Assembly: GCA_002633025.1 (NCBI GenBank)
Contig: NMRB01000612.1
Location: 150,003 to 214,002, forward strand
Origin: Notospermus geniculatus
Lineage: Eukaryota; Nemertea; Pilidiophora; Heteronemertea; Lineidae
Direction of reading: 5' to 3'
Length of the DNA: 64,000 bases
Position 1 is the stretch's first letter, and every line of letters begins with the position of its first letter. Below, piece by piece: positions 20,946 through 30,749 of this stretch. The translations under genes and the position numbers were made by a program. The notes under the pieces are model-generated. The model made no database searches, was not told where the DNA came from, and saw only the letters and a program-made list of their open reading frames with translations.

Positions 20946-20999
20946 CGTTCAAAGATGATCTGCATTGATACAGGACATACATCATCCACCAGCAGCTCT
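20838..20999 (-). CDS. MBD5/6: MBD5/6 exon 1: 5'UTR plus start codon
   Basis: Bounded by an acceptor (ttccttacag, ending at 21000) and a donor (CAG|GTAGGC at 20838/20837), so at least one non-coding exon must lie further upstream. The ATG at 20945-20943 starts MEIQDDHRQDVIKPGRGLQ and runs in phase 0 into exon 2, giving 36 codons. An in-frame TGA six bases upstream (CTT TGA ACG ATG) fixes this as the first possible start in this exon. The longer frame visible here (ELLVDDVCPV...) hits a TAA right across the splice junction and is rejected. Confidence 0.75.
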
Positions 21000-21068
21000 C
21001 TGTAAGGAAACAAAAAACAAGTCAATTGGTGATAGAAACCTACTGACTACCCCCACGCCATGACAGAA

Positions 21069-21243
21069 CAGGCGCGGATCCAGGGATGGCGCAGCCGGCG
21101 CGCACCCCCCCTTTCGGCCAACAAATCTGTAAAATTGACCATGAAATTCTGAAATTTGGAGCAAATCATTAAAATTCACTGCAGATTTCAATGTTTCTAG
21201 CACAGTGCGCCCCCTCTTTTCCGAAATTGTGGATCCGCCCCTG
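21069..21243. mobile_element. MITE of the CAGG.GCGGATCC family, copy in intergenic region
   Basis: Left end CAGGCGCGGATCCAGG, right end GTGGATCCGCCCCTG, interior 'ttggccaacaaatctg'-type. Relatives are at 3626-3783, 6812-6962, 28021-28412 and 52366-52537. Confidence 0.8.
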
Positions 21244-21900
21244 CAGAAGATGAAAGCTTGTGGACTGTCTGTCGGCTGACACAGTCGTGTTGGTGGTATT
21301 GACGTAGCAACTCTGTAGCAATGATCCACGATGGCAGGGTGGGCATATAGGCCTATAGCTACAGAAGATAACACTGGCAACCTACCTCTAGGCCTACTAT
21401 GCTAGATCAGATCAGAACATAACAAGGCAACAGAGACAATACTGGCATGAAAGAAAACATAACTGAACACCTGAATTGAATATTCTTCAACAAGTTCAAT
21501 CATATTCAATTCATGAAGTTCAACAAAACAGGGCTTCTGCACTTCACAAATCCCTCATTCCCACAGTCAAAGCAATTTTGATTAAAAGGCAACAGCACTT
21601 TACACAGACAAACCAAATGGTTAGCATCAGGATGCACATCTGAGACAGGAACATCAAAATAGAAAGCCACCCATCACAGACAGGCAGACACACACAAACT
21701 CAACTTGGGACAACACGAAAAGTGTACACACACATAACACCTGTGTACGGCTCTGCAAAAGTAGCCTGATCTACACATGCGATCACCGATTGCTTATATT
21801 CATTGGAATTCAATTTGTTTTCTCTAATCTACATCATAATCTACCTCCATATTTTTCAATGATAATCCAATATAACGGCGTTTTTTAGTCGACTGTTTTC
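21244..21900. other. Intergenic spacer without recognised coding signal
   Basis: Between a MITE and the CpG-rich AARSD1 start region. AT-rich, with CA-rich stretches around 21680-21740. May hide a non-coding MBD5/6 exon. Confidence 0.4.
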
Positions 21901-22004
21901 AACATTTCACGTATTTTTAGATGGAAAATGGCTGGATTGGAACTGAGCATGCGCACTCAGGCGAAAGCGCTCTCGTCCGCCACTCGCGAGAGCCGAGATT
22001 CAAC

Positions 22005-22043
22005 ATGGCGCTGGCCTGTCAGAAAAATTCGTACCTAAAACAG
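22005..22043 (+). CDS. AARSD1: AARSD1 exon 1
   Basis: ATG GCG CTG GCC encodes MALACQKNSYLKQ, aligning with the family N-terminus (MAFxCQxxSYxxxF). The donor is CAG|GTACAA, a weak site. The phase 0 join to exon 2 gives ...LKQ-LTTTVKSC. Confidence 0.88.
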
Positions 22044-25000
22044 GTACAAAAAGTTCCATAAAGTCACACTTTCGGCCGCTATATTTAGATGTATATTGTA
22101 TTGTGTTGTTAAGCTTCTTTAATTCTTTTGAAAGGAAGCAATTTTCTGCAATTGACACGGTCGTTGTAGCGTAAAATGCGAGAAGACATGTCCTCAATTT
22201 TTCTTTCCTATCCCCGCTGTACAAAATGCACTTGTCCTGTACATAATGTACATGATGTGTGTAGAAATGTACATGAATACATGTATGTCACCAAATAAAT
22301 CAAGTGTTGAATTCAAATTTAATGGGAAGTAATTTATGTTAGTAGCATTTGTCCCCCGGCTTGAATAAATGGTTAAAAGGGGCTGGAATGTGAGTTACAG
22401 TAAATTTAATTTCAGATTTCTCTTCATCATCCGTTTCGCATCCGGCCGGGGATTCCAATCGTCGTCTCTCTGTCTTGGGTCTGATGTAACAGTATCAACG
22501 TGAATGCCAACGGTGTACTCTGATATGTTCTACCAACCGATGTACCTCTACTCAAGGACAGACTGATGCCAGAGAATAGGCCGGCCCCTTTCGAAAGGGG
22601 AAAAAACAAAGGGGAAAATGCATACGTTTTGCCAGAAATTGCAGAAATAGGCCTAACTGTCAGAAACGCTTGAAATTTGGTGATTGCCAAACCATTGGGA
22701 ACTGTGAGAAAAAAATTGGGTGTCATCTCGATAAATTTTTCAAGAAATTGGTGATTTTCTACAGGTGGATTAACAGACACTTTACTGTCTTATTATTGTT
22801 CAGTTTAAGAAAAATGCAGAATCTTCAAAAATTGATGGATGACACCCAATTTTTTTCACACAATCATTTCTCAATGAATTGGCCCTCATAACATGTCTGC
22901 CAAATTTTAAGCGTTTTTGGCAGTTATTTCTGCAATTTCTGGCAAAACTTTAAGCATTTTCCCATTTGTTTTTACACTCAGCGCTGAAAGGGACCTAGTA
23001 GGTCATGATTGTTTTCTTCTTTCAGTTGACCACAACTGTGAAGTCATGTGAATCAAAGAAAAACAAGCTGTTGATTAAAGGGAAGAAAGAAAATATCAAT
23101 GGATTTGAAATCATATTAGAAGACACTGTTTTATTTCCAGAAGGTGGTGGACAGGTTGGTGCGGCAAATATTCCGATAGTTACTACCGTATTTTTCGGCA
23201 TAAGACCCGCGACTTTTTTCCGCGAAAAGGCCCCAAAAATCGCCAGTGCGGGTGATACAACAGTGCGGTTCCTATGTGGATTAAGGCCTGCATCATCATC
23301 CCATAGGCCTATTTTCATAAAGTGCACAAAATTCATAAAATCCGGCGAAGAAACATGCCCAAAGCATGGACTTTCCAAGCCAAGCCACATGTCATGATGT
23401 GCCAGCCATTACAGTTTAGTTCGTTTGAGTGCCTGAGTTGTCACTGTTGACCTGGCACTTGTAGTATTACACTTGTTCCAGTTTAGTTCGTTCGAGTACC
23501 CGACTTTACCTGATACTACTGAGGTAGACTGGTATCTGGTCTTCTGGGCAGCTATCAGGATCAGTCTACTGCTGAAGTCACAGGAGTTCGTTAACAATCA
23601 CATGCATACATAGTGTGTATGTATGTGATTGTTAACAAACTCCTGTGCTGAAGTTGGCTAAACCACGGCCTGGGCAGAATTGGTCTGCCTTGGGTTTACC
23701 ATGAAATACCAAAAACAAAAAATGCTGTGTATTGTCTTGAGAGCCATTCATCCTGCATCCCAGTGCATGTCATGTGCATCATGTGCATGCGGGGGATACA
23801 ACAGTGCGGGGGATGTGTGGATTAAACACTGATCTGTGGGGGGTGCGGGTCTTAGTGCAGTGCGGTGAGTAGTGCGAAAAATACGGTAATCTTGGGCAAT
23901 TTTGTTTAAAACAAAAAAAATGTTTAGTGTTCAGAATGTGAAAATATTCGGCTTTGAAGTACATGTATCTGTCCTTCAACTAAAATATACCAGAGCTGGG
24001 TTGCACAAAACTCATGTTAGCGCTAACACCAAGTTAGCGCTAACTTTATGTTAAATGACGTAAAAAGACAAGGGATTTTGACGTCATCTAACAAACATAA
24101 GGTTAGCGCTAACACCAAGTTAGCACTAACACCAAGTTAGCGCTATCGTGAGTTTTGTGCAACCGGCCCCAGATTCGTACCTGTGATTCATCTTGATTTC
24201 AGCCTGATGATAGAGGAACAATCGACAATGTAGATGTACTCTCAGTAACTAGGAGGGGAGCAGAGGCTGTCCATTTCACCAGAACACCTCTTGAGCCTGG
24301 AGTGGAAGTAAAAGTTGATGTCGATTGGAAGAGAAGATTTGATCACATGCAGCAACACTCGGGACAACACCTCATCACGGCAATTGCTGATCAGATGTAT
24401 GGATATCCAACTACATCTTGGTGAGGTGTATTTTTGACAAAAATCAGGGTCCGTACGCATCCTGGAAAACCTGGAATGTCATGGAATTTCGAGTTAACAA
24501 CATCCAGGCCTGGAAATCCTTGAAAATCAGCGAAATTACCAAGATGTCCTGGAATTGTCATGGAAAATTGAGTCCCTTCAAAAAAGAAAACAAAATGTCA
24601 AAAGCAATTCTTTGTCAAGATGTGCTTAATCCCCACCCCCAGGTCTCTGACACCTCCCCACATCATTTTCGCGGAGAGTCGGTATGGGAGAGTACATGTA
24701 TCTTGAAATTTTTTACTTTCCATGCCGCGGAGTGTCCTGGAATTTTGCCATTCCTGCCCTGGAAAGTCCTGGAAATGTCATGGACATTTGGGAGACAGGA
24801 GGCGTACAAACCCATAAAAATGTATCTTTCAAGAGGTTTCTACAGCTGTAAGTGTCACGTTTTGTTTGATCTTCAACAACTTCCTCTTCAGGAATCTCGG
24901 TGAAAAAACCTCCTTTATTGAACTTGACACCCCGTCCATGTCATTGGAACAGCGACATGAGCTGGAGAGTCTGGTGAATGAAAAGATACGTTCATCCCTT

Positions 25001-28000
25001 GCGATGTATCCCAGGCTTTATGAGAGCAAAGATGATCCAGCTCTGGCTGAGGTAGGTTGAGGATTCTTGGAACAGAGAGAAATATTGCCAGTCACGTCAC
25101 ATTCGGTGAAACGTTTTCTTTTTTTTTTGGATATTGTGTCGGGTGATATGCTCATTTGCCTGTGTATGTCTCTAAGGCTCCCGTTCCATAGAGTTCACGT
25201 TTTCACGATGAATTGGCCTTTTTGCACGGTTTAAGTGTGAATTCACGGGTGAACCCAAGAATGGGCAATGTATTTATTATGATGCGGATTCCATTGGTGT
25301 CATTTTTCTACCTTCGGACAAGTGCGATCCATTTCATGCGTGAATAAATGAAAATCACCCGTGACTCGAGGAATGAACATGCTCATTCTTTTGGCCATGA
25401 ATTCTGTGGAACCAACCCTCTCAATCAAAGACGAATCGTCAAACGAGAAAAATGAAACGGGAAAAGTGAAAAGTGAAAACGTGAACTTTGTGGAACTGGA
25501 GCCTTACTGAAACTTTCAAATTTAATGTCCCATTTCATTTTCGAGGTTACTTTCATCATGACTCATTACATGTAGGTCAGAGCCCGAGGACTACCGGACG
25601 ACCATGTAGGGCCAGTAAGAGTTGTCACCATTGAGGGTATTGAAGATAATATGTGCTGTGGAACTCATGTTTCAAACCTTAGTCATTTACAGGTATGATG
25701 TGAACAGTGTTAATTCTAGGATTTCAGAAGGGCATGCGGCAAATTTTGTGAAAAGGGCACTTCAACCTAGAAAAGGGCATTTTTCATTCACGGCATTTCT
25801 ACTAACAGAATTTGAGAAGCTTGTCAGTTAAAAAGGTCCCTATAACTCCAGTCAACAGCCAATTTATGCCAGTTTCTAAGGTGGTATGACCGAAAGGGTC
25901 CATGACAGGGGGTCTGGGGGGTAATAAAACCTTAAAAAAAAATTTTTTTAGGGGCATGGTGCCAAGGGGGTTAAAAAAGGGCACAGTCTTTTAGGGGCAT
26001 GGCGCGCTGCCACTCTAACACTGCCTAGAATTAACACTGGTGAACACTTTTCATTAAATCTTGTATCTTTTCCTCAAAGTTCAAGCACTGCCTTTCAGAT
26101 TGCCCATTGTTCCCCATTACTTCAACACACCGTGTCTGTCTTCTTCTAGGTGATAAAATTGCTTGCCTGTGAAAAAGGAAAGAAAGGGAAAACAAATTTG
26201 GTATTTGTTGCTGGCGATCGGGTCTTGAAATATCTAGGACAGTGTTATGATAATGAGAAAGCGATGACCAGCTTACTGCGAGGAGGACCAGAACAACATG
26301 TGGAATTGGTGGATAAGTTACAAAAGGGCAACAAGTTGGCAAATAAGGTAGGCTGAGGTTTTCTTTGAAAAATGTGGTCCATCAAATTTTACCCGTTCAG
26401 GATGGCAGATTTGTGACCAAGTCTTTCAAAATCCGGCCAAAGTCGCTGAACACCACAGGGTTGATAAGTTATGTAGGGAGTGTCATCACAATGAAAAACG
26501 ACGGTCTGTTGGTGGCAAATAAAGCCTTATCGATTACGCAACAAAGGGCAGGTATGATCAAGGCCTATGTCACTCCCCAGCGACTTTAGCTGGGTTTTCA
26601 CAGACCGGGTCACATATGTTCCTCTGGGGATGGAGACTTCTCAAGAACTGGAAGCCAACATGAATTGCTTTGCCGACCCTTCAACTTTCGTTGTAACATG
26701 ACCTAGTAGCAGATGGCAACACCGTTCTGACATCTTTTCACTGTGTGATATGTATTACATGATACTTGGTGCATATTGTACGGAAATTGTGTCACTCAGC
26801 CAGTGTATAATGCACCCAGAGTCTCATGCAGATGGGGAGATTGGACTCTGTCCGTCTGACCACAGGCCAGAAACCTGAGCCATTTACAGGGATCAAAGTT
26901 CATATTCTGAAAAAGCAGATTTTGGTCGAACAGGCCAAAAAATCAAGTCGCACACAATACAAAAATGCATTAGAACATCAATTTTTTGGGTCGCACAGAG
27001 CAAAATCCAGGTCGCATTTTAGACCAAATGGTCATGAACTTTGAACCCTGATTTAGGTACTATGTTTTTCAATTTCATTTCTTTATTTTTGTTCTTACTT
27101 TCCCCAGACTGCTCTAACTTTACTGCGAGAGATGGCGGGGATGGAAGCAGACAAATTCAAACGGCGAGAAAATAAAGATGGCGTATTTGTCTTGCACAGG
27201 TAAGTTGACAGATGTAGATTGGAACCCCAGTGGAGCAGCTTTGACACTTCTGGCATGACTGTTCTGTGAAGTGAAGTGCCTGGGGACAAAAATGGCCTTA
27301 GATCTGGTAAGAATGTAAGCAGGAGAAAACCAGAGCACTGGGAATACTTCCTCATAGAGAGTTACTTTCACCCGGTAATGGGTTTGACAGGAATGCAAAA
27401 GCAGGACTTCTGAGATGTCGTTGTGTTGATTTTAGGCCAATGTTCATCAGTTAATAATGTGAGTTCTTATATAGAGCATTTCCAGTTGAACTGCCCAATG
27501 CGCTTTACATTATGACCCCAGCTAGGTCTCTTCATTCCAATTTCCTTTCTCCACTCCCTGGGGAGTATTACAGTCCCGGCAGCCGATGTCAGCGCTCTTG
27601 GACTAACATACCATCACTACCAGCCAATTACCCGTTTTACACCTGGGTTTGGTGAAGCAAGTGAGGCAAAGTGACTTGCTCAAGGTCACAAACGAGCGTG
27701 TTTTTTCTTGGTCAGGACTGGGAATCGAATCCGGGACCCTCTGATCAGGAGTCCATCTCGCTAACCACTAGACCATGCCGCTCCAAAGCTTCTTTCACTA
27801 TCACAATATCTTTTTCTTTTGCAGAAAAGATGGTGACAATGAATTCATGAACATTGTCGTAAATGAAATCAACGACGACAAAGTGTTGAAGTTTCTAACA
27901 GTTGGTGAGGAAAAAGGTCAGGGAATGTTCCTGTTGGCTGGACCAGAAGAGCTCCTAAAGGAACTTGGTCCGAAGTAAGTTCGACCTGATAGTGGACTAC

Positions 28001-28604
28001 AATTTTCCTTTGAGGTTTGTGGAGGCGCGGATCCAGAGGGGGGGTTCATGACCCCCCTGCTCTCCACCACCAATTGTTTTTTTCTCAATAATTTGCGACT
28101 ATAAGAAAAAAAATGCAAAAATAAAGCTTCTGTTTTGATACTGAGATGCCAAGAAATCGCCTCTACGGCCTTCTACATTTAAAAGTTTTCTGGGGGAGGC
28201 TCGGATCCAGAGGGGGTTTTTGGGAGGCATGACCCCCCTGCTCTCCACCACCAATTGTTTTTTGCTCAATAATTGCAGCAATAAGCAAAAAATGCAAAAA
28301 TAAAGCTTCTGTTTTGATACTGAGATGCCCCATCGGCGTGGGCATGTTCGGCACCCACCTGCAACGACCGCCTTTGGTGGACCTGACTCCCTTCCCAAAA
28401 ATCCTGGACCCACGTCTGTTGTGCATAGAGTATACCATCCTTGTGCATCCTCTCAAAGTCCAGTTTGTTTTCAGAGTTGCTGAGACACTGGATGGAAAGG
28501 GAGCAGGCAAGAACGGCCGGTTTCAGGGCAAGGCTAACAAGATAGCAAACAGAGAGCAGGCAGAGAGGATGATAAGAGACTTTATGAAAGAGTGCCAACA
28601 ATGA
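22005..28604 (+). CDS. AARSD1: AARSD1, alanyl-tRNA editing domain protein (AlaX-type), whole gene (9 exons)
   Basis: Exons are 22005-22043, 23026-23154, 24203-24420, 24892-25051, 25576-25692, 26150-26347, 27108-27199, 27825-27974 and 28475-28604. All are GT-AG and in phase, giving 410 residues, the usual length for the family. Known role: a free-standing editing hydrolase that clears Ser mischarged on tRNA-Ala, related to the editing domain of alanyl-tRNA synthetase. Seen: PEGGGQPDDRG (residues 51-61), the metal-binding HMQQHSGQH (His104/108/112), MCCGTH (Cys209/His213), and the C-terminal GKGAGKNGRFQGKANK. All catalytic motifs are present, so it should be active. The gene is divergent from MBD5/6. 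A poly(A) signal AATAAA is at 29338-29343, with another at 29009-29014 inside a MITE. Confidence 0.95.
22584..22998. mobile_element. Foldback element (GGCCCCTTTCGAAAG family), copy 3
   Basis: Same arms as the copies at 960-1412 and 1681-2106. It ends in AARSD1 intron 1, about 27 nt before the exon 2 acceptor. Confidence 0.75.
23026..23154 (+). CDS. AARSD1: AARSD1 exon 2
   Basis: Acceptor ctttcag|TTGACC, donor GGACAG|GTTGGT, 43 codons. It encodes LTTTVKSCE through EDTVLFPEGGGQ. Its acceptor lies only ~27 nt after a foldback element (22584-22998). Confidence 0.93.
23580..23647. repeat. Short hairpin in AARSD1 intron 2
   Basis: 'cacaggagttcgttaacaat' pairs with 'attgttaacaaactcctgtg' around a TATGTATG loop. 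Confidence 0.8.
23995..24170. mobile_element. Foldback element with GTTAGCGCTAAC words, AARSD1 intron 2
   Basis: Ends GGGTTGCACAAAACTCATG and GAGTTTTGTGCAACCGGCCC; inner palindromic GTTAGCGCTAAC occurs several times. Confidence 0.75.
24203..24420 (+). CDS. AARSD1: AARSD1 exon 3: HxxxH metal site
   Basis: Acceptor gatttcag|CCTGAT, donor ATCTTG|GTGAGG, 218 nt. It encodes PDDRGTIDN, RRFDHMQQHSGQHLITA and ends PTTS plus two bases of Trp. The His triad is intact. Confidence 0.95.
24445..24813. mobile_element. TIR element (CAGGGT.CGTAC ends), AARSD1 intron 3
   Basis: CAGGGTCCGTACGC at the left, GCGTACAAACCC at the right, 'tcctggaaaacctggaat' interior. Related element at 54178-54573. Confidence 0.7.
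24892..25051 (+). CDS. AARSD1: AARSD1 exon 4
   Basis: Acceptor cctcttcag|GAATCT, donor GCTGAG|GTAGGT, 160 nt. It encodes NLGEKTSFIELDTPSMSLEQ and a helix LVNEKIRSSL. Confidence 0.95.
25576..25692 (+). CDS. AARSD1: AARSD1 exon 5: CxxxH metal site
   Basis: Acceptor acatgtag|GTCAGA, donor TTACAG|GTATGA, 39 codons. It encodes VRARGLPDDHVGPVRVV and NMCCGTHVSNL, the second half of the editing active site. A foldback element (25705-26039) begins 12 nt after the donor. Confidence 0.95.
25705..26039. mobile_element. CAGTGTTAATTCTAGG foldback family, copy 1
   Basis: CAGTGTTAATTCTAGG at the left and CCTAGAATTAACACTG at the right. In AARSD1 intron 5. Others at 43926-44872 and 48981-49727. Confidence 0.85.
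26150..26347 (+). CDS. AARSD1: AARSD1 exon 6
   Basis: Acceptor cttctag|GTGATA, donor AATAAG|GTAGGC, 66 codons. It encodes VIKLLACEKGKKGKTNLVF, GDRVLKYL and the start of the C-terminal helical region. Confidence 0.95.
26888..27050. mobile_element. Small TIR element (CAGGGATCAAAGTTCA family), copy 2
   Basis: Inverted relative of 18284-18445, in AARSD1 intron 6. Confidence 0.75.
27108..27199 (+). CDS. AARSD1: AARSD1 exon 7
   Basis: Acceptor tccccag|ACTGCT, donor CACAG|GTAAGT, 92 nt. It encodes TALTLLREMAGMEADKFKRR and VFVLH. Not apparent as an ATG-started ORF. Confidence 0.92.
27455..27783 (-). mobile_element. Long tRNA-derived SINE with conserved core, AARSD1 intron 7
   Basis: On the minus strand: tRNA-like head with A box TGGTCTAGTGG and B box GGATTCGATTC, then 'gaccttgagcaagtcacttt', a core motif of the Deu-domain type found in SINEs of many deuterostomes, and a tail 'taaagcgcattgggca..tatataag'. 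About 330 bp, so close to full length. Confidence 0.7.
27825..27974 (+). CDS. AARSD1: AARSD1 exon 8
   Basis: Acceptor tttgcag|AAAAGA, donor CCGAA|GTAAGT, 150 nt. It encodes KDGDNEFMNIVVNEI and TVGEEKGQGMFLLAGPEEL. A SINE (27455-27783) ends ~40 nt upstream. Confidence 0.95.
28021..28412. mobile_element. CAGG.GCGGATCC family, compound copy
   Basis: 'gcgcggatccagagggggg' at 28025 and 'gctcggatccagaggggg' at 28198 are two left ends in tandem, each followed by the same ~100 bp ('ctgctctccaccaccaattg'). One right end near 28412. Lies in AARSD1 intron 8. Confidence 0.65.
28475..28604 (+). CDS. AARSD1: AARSD1 exon 9 and stop
   Basis: Acceptor tttcag|AGTTGC. It encodes VAETLDGKGAGKNGRFQGKA and ends MKECQQ, TGA. 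The Gly-rich GKGAGKxGRFQGKA is the family's C-terminal signature. Confidence 0.95.
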
Positions 28605-28834
28605 GAATTATCAAAATACTTGTATTGATAATTATTAGGAAATCATTTGCGAAGCATTCAACCATAGAAAAAGATTCTTGGATCAGCAGGAAGCAGGTTG
28701 TACACTGATGTGGTCACCTTTACGAAATTCATCTTATATTCCTCTTGTATAATGTATGAAGATCTTATGAAGTCCCCCCCCCCATCCCATGGTTTCATTC
28801 CTCTATATCTCTGGGTCCATGTTCATAAACATAC

Positions 28835-29081
28835 TTAAAGGAGTTAGACGCCGAAGTTGTAAACACTCACTCACTGGTTCTCTATCCACGGACGCCTGCA
28901 GTGCTGCCACCTGTTGTCGGTGATTTGTACTGACGTGAATATCGTGAGTGAGTTGCTTCGGACCGGGAACCAGTCTAACGATCACGGGTGCTGCCACCTG
29001 CACGAAGGAATAAAACTAGTTTGCCGACCATATTTGTAAACAAACCAGCTTGTTTACAACTTCGGCGTCTAACTCCTTTAA
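28835..29081. mobile_element. TTAA-flanked MITE (TTAAAGGAGTT family), copy 2
   Basis: TTAA-AGGAGTTAGACGCCG at the left and CGGCGTCTAACTCCT-TTAA at the right. It lies in the AARSD1 3' flank and carries an AATAAA at 29009-29014. Confidence 0.85.
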
Positions 29082-29133
29082 GTCAAAGTGTGATACTTCT
29101 GTGTTGAACAAAGGATAAGTATCACACTTTAAC

Positions 29134-29296
29134 TTAAAGGGCCTCTAGAGGCAGCCAGCATGGCAGGGGAAAACCACGGGGAAAACCCAGGTTGAATACC
29201 TCTTACCAGTGATTATTACGTTAAAGTGGCGCCGCCTGGCCGAAGAACCGGTACTGATAGTAGCCTAATGGCGAGCTGCCTCTAGAGGCCCTTTAA
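29134..29296. mobile_element. TTAA-flanked MITE (AGGGCCTCTAGAGGCAG ends)
   Basis: TTAA-AGGGCCTCTAGAGGCAG / CTGCCTCTAGAGGCCCT-TTAA. Each end is itself palindromic (CCTCTAGAGG). Preceded by a small hairpin at 29086-29129. Confidence 0.85.
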
Positions 29297-29337
29297 GTAG
29301 TTTCATGAATGTGAGTCCTGGTGTGTAAAAATATACA

Positions 29338-29343
29338 AATAAA
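29338..29343 (+). promoter_or_regulatory. Possible AARSD1 poly(A) signal
   Basis: AATAAA, 734 nt after the stop, followed by a T-rich stretch. Two MITEs lie between the stop and this site. An earlier AATAAA at 29009-29014 lies within a MITE and is an alternative. Confidence 0.4.
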
Positions 29344-29344
29344 T

Positions 29345-30195
29345 TATGTTTTTAGAGTAAAATAACTTGTTCTTTCATTTCAAGGAGTCTCTGTTTGGCG
29401 GTTTATTAAGGCTTATTGATTTCAGCCTATATCTTTGTTCGCAAGAGTTTTTCACCGAGCTGTCTTTTGTATGGGAACACTGAAACATGGGGAACACTAG
29501 CAAACGTTACACCGATAACCCGCCATCTGACGGTGGCCAATGAAACCAGGCTAGCAATAGACTCGATCACTCCAAAAGAGCGCAGCACCTGACGGGGTCA
29601 GCGTCATGACGTCCCGCACATCATTTCTGAACACGTGACGCGACGCGAAAAAAATCCGGTAGCTTCAGCGATCATGACGTTGTGAAACAATTTGATTTTT
29701 TTTTCGTCTCGCCTCAAGACATCATGAAATGACATGCGGGCCGTCATGACGCTGACCCCGTCAGGTGCTGCGCTCTTTTGGAGTGTTAACGTCTATTTGC
29801 CAATGCCAACGCCAGGTTTTGAACTAACCCTCCTCATAGACTTGTTTAATTCTTTGCCGCTGCACTCCAGCGGCGCTACTGTCGGATCGGCCGGTGGCGC
29901 CGCCGGGGTGCAGCGGCAAAGATGAAAACTAGGCTACCTCATACGCTGGCGCCATCTATAAACAGCTGATCACGTGATCCCTATTTCCGCCATTTTGGAC
30001 AGATGCAGGTTGGTGTCAATTTTTTCAATAATTCATGATAAGTTCGTCTTAATTCGCCCCCGTGGAATGAAAATTTGCAGTCATACAGAGAGGATCATTG
30101 TCATCTTTTCATGAATGCTATTTTGGTGTGAATTTGTTCTCAGGGATTGACGTATGCGGCAGATTGTTGTCAATGTTGACCTGTTGACAATAATG
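29345..30195. other. Intergenic, inverted repeats only
   Basis: Contains an imperfect inverted pair 'cactccaaaagagcgcagca' (29569-) with its complement near 29761-29784 around a 'tcatgacg' rich centre, and a second pair around 'tttgccgctgcactcc'/'gggtgcagcggcaaag' (29854-29922). No coding signal. Confidence 0.6.
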
Positions 30196-30659
30196 ATTAG
30201 GCCTAGCCTACTCTTCATTCCAAATCCCCTTGGCGCGAGGTTTTCGGCCGATATCTCCTCAACGGCTGGGCCAAATTCAACATACCATACATCAATAAAC
30301 TTGTCTTTCTTGCCGGTGTCTTTCTGCTATCTTCATTTTTTGCGTAAGGCCTGCATAACGGATCTCTTTCTCAAAACCCATTTCATTTCGCGATGCTGTT
30401 CAGTGCAGTTTACACGTGCGCGATGCATTGCGTCATTTCAAAATGGCCGCCATTTCGGCCGTCAGCACAAACGGTGATTTGTGAAACAACTTTTTTCTGT
30501 CACGTTTTTCGGGAAATTGACGGTGATGATGGCTGTACCGCCAAGAAAGATAAGTCACCTGACGTATGTTTCATCAAAATCGGCCCAGCCGTTGTGGAGC
30601 TATCGTTGATAAACCTCGCGCCAAGGGGATTTGCATTTGGAATGGAGAGTAGGCCTAAT
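30196..30659. mobile_element. Foldback element, copy 2 of the 10738-11166 family
   Basis: Ends 'attaggcctagcctactctt' and its near complement at 30640-30659; inner arm 'aaatccccttggcgcgaggt'. Shares interior words with 10738-11166. Confidence 0.8.
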
Positions 30660-30749
30660 CTGTGAACATGGTCCTGGTGAAGAGTGCATTGACAATTTGT
30701 GAATTTGCAGTGCATGCATGCATGACATGCATTGGCCCTAGGTGGGTCT

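Larger units (their letters stand above)
20946..22004. promoter_or_regulatory. Shared intergenic/promoter region between MBD5/6 and AARSD1
   Basis: The two genes are transcribed away from each other, with start codons 1060 nt apart. Next to the AARSD1 start there is a CpG-rich cluster: GCATGCGCAC at 21947-21956 (NRF1-like) and CTCGCGAGAG at 21983-21992, close to the TCTCGCGAGA element bound by BANP. AACATGGCG (22002-22010, YY1-like) overlaps the start codon itself. No TATA box is seen. One MITE (21069-21243) lies between. Upstream non-coding MBD5/6 exons must also be here or inside AARSD1. Confidence 0.6.

Noticed and set aside
20838-20999. Coding frame ELLVDDVCPVSMQIIFERW in MBD5/6 exon 1
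   Set aside because: It stops at the TAA formed across the splice junction; the frame starting at ATG 20945 is the one that joins exon 2.
27705-27783. tRNA gene
   Set aside because: A and B boxes are present, but it continues into a SINE body and the cloverleaf is not convincing.
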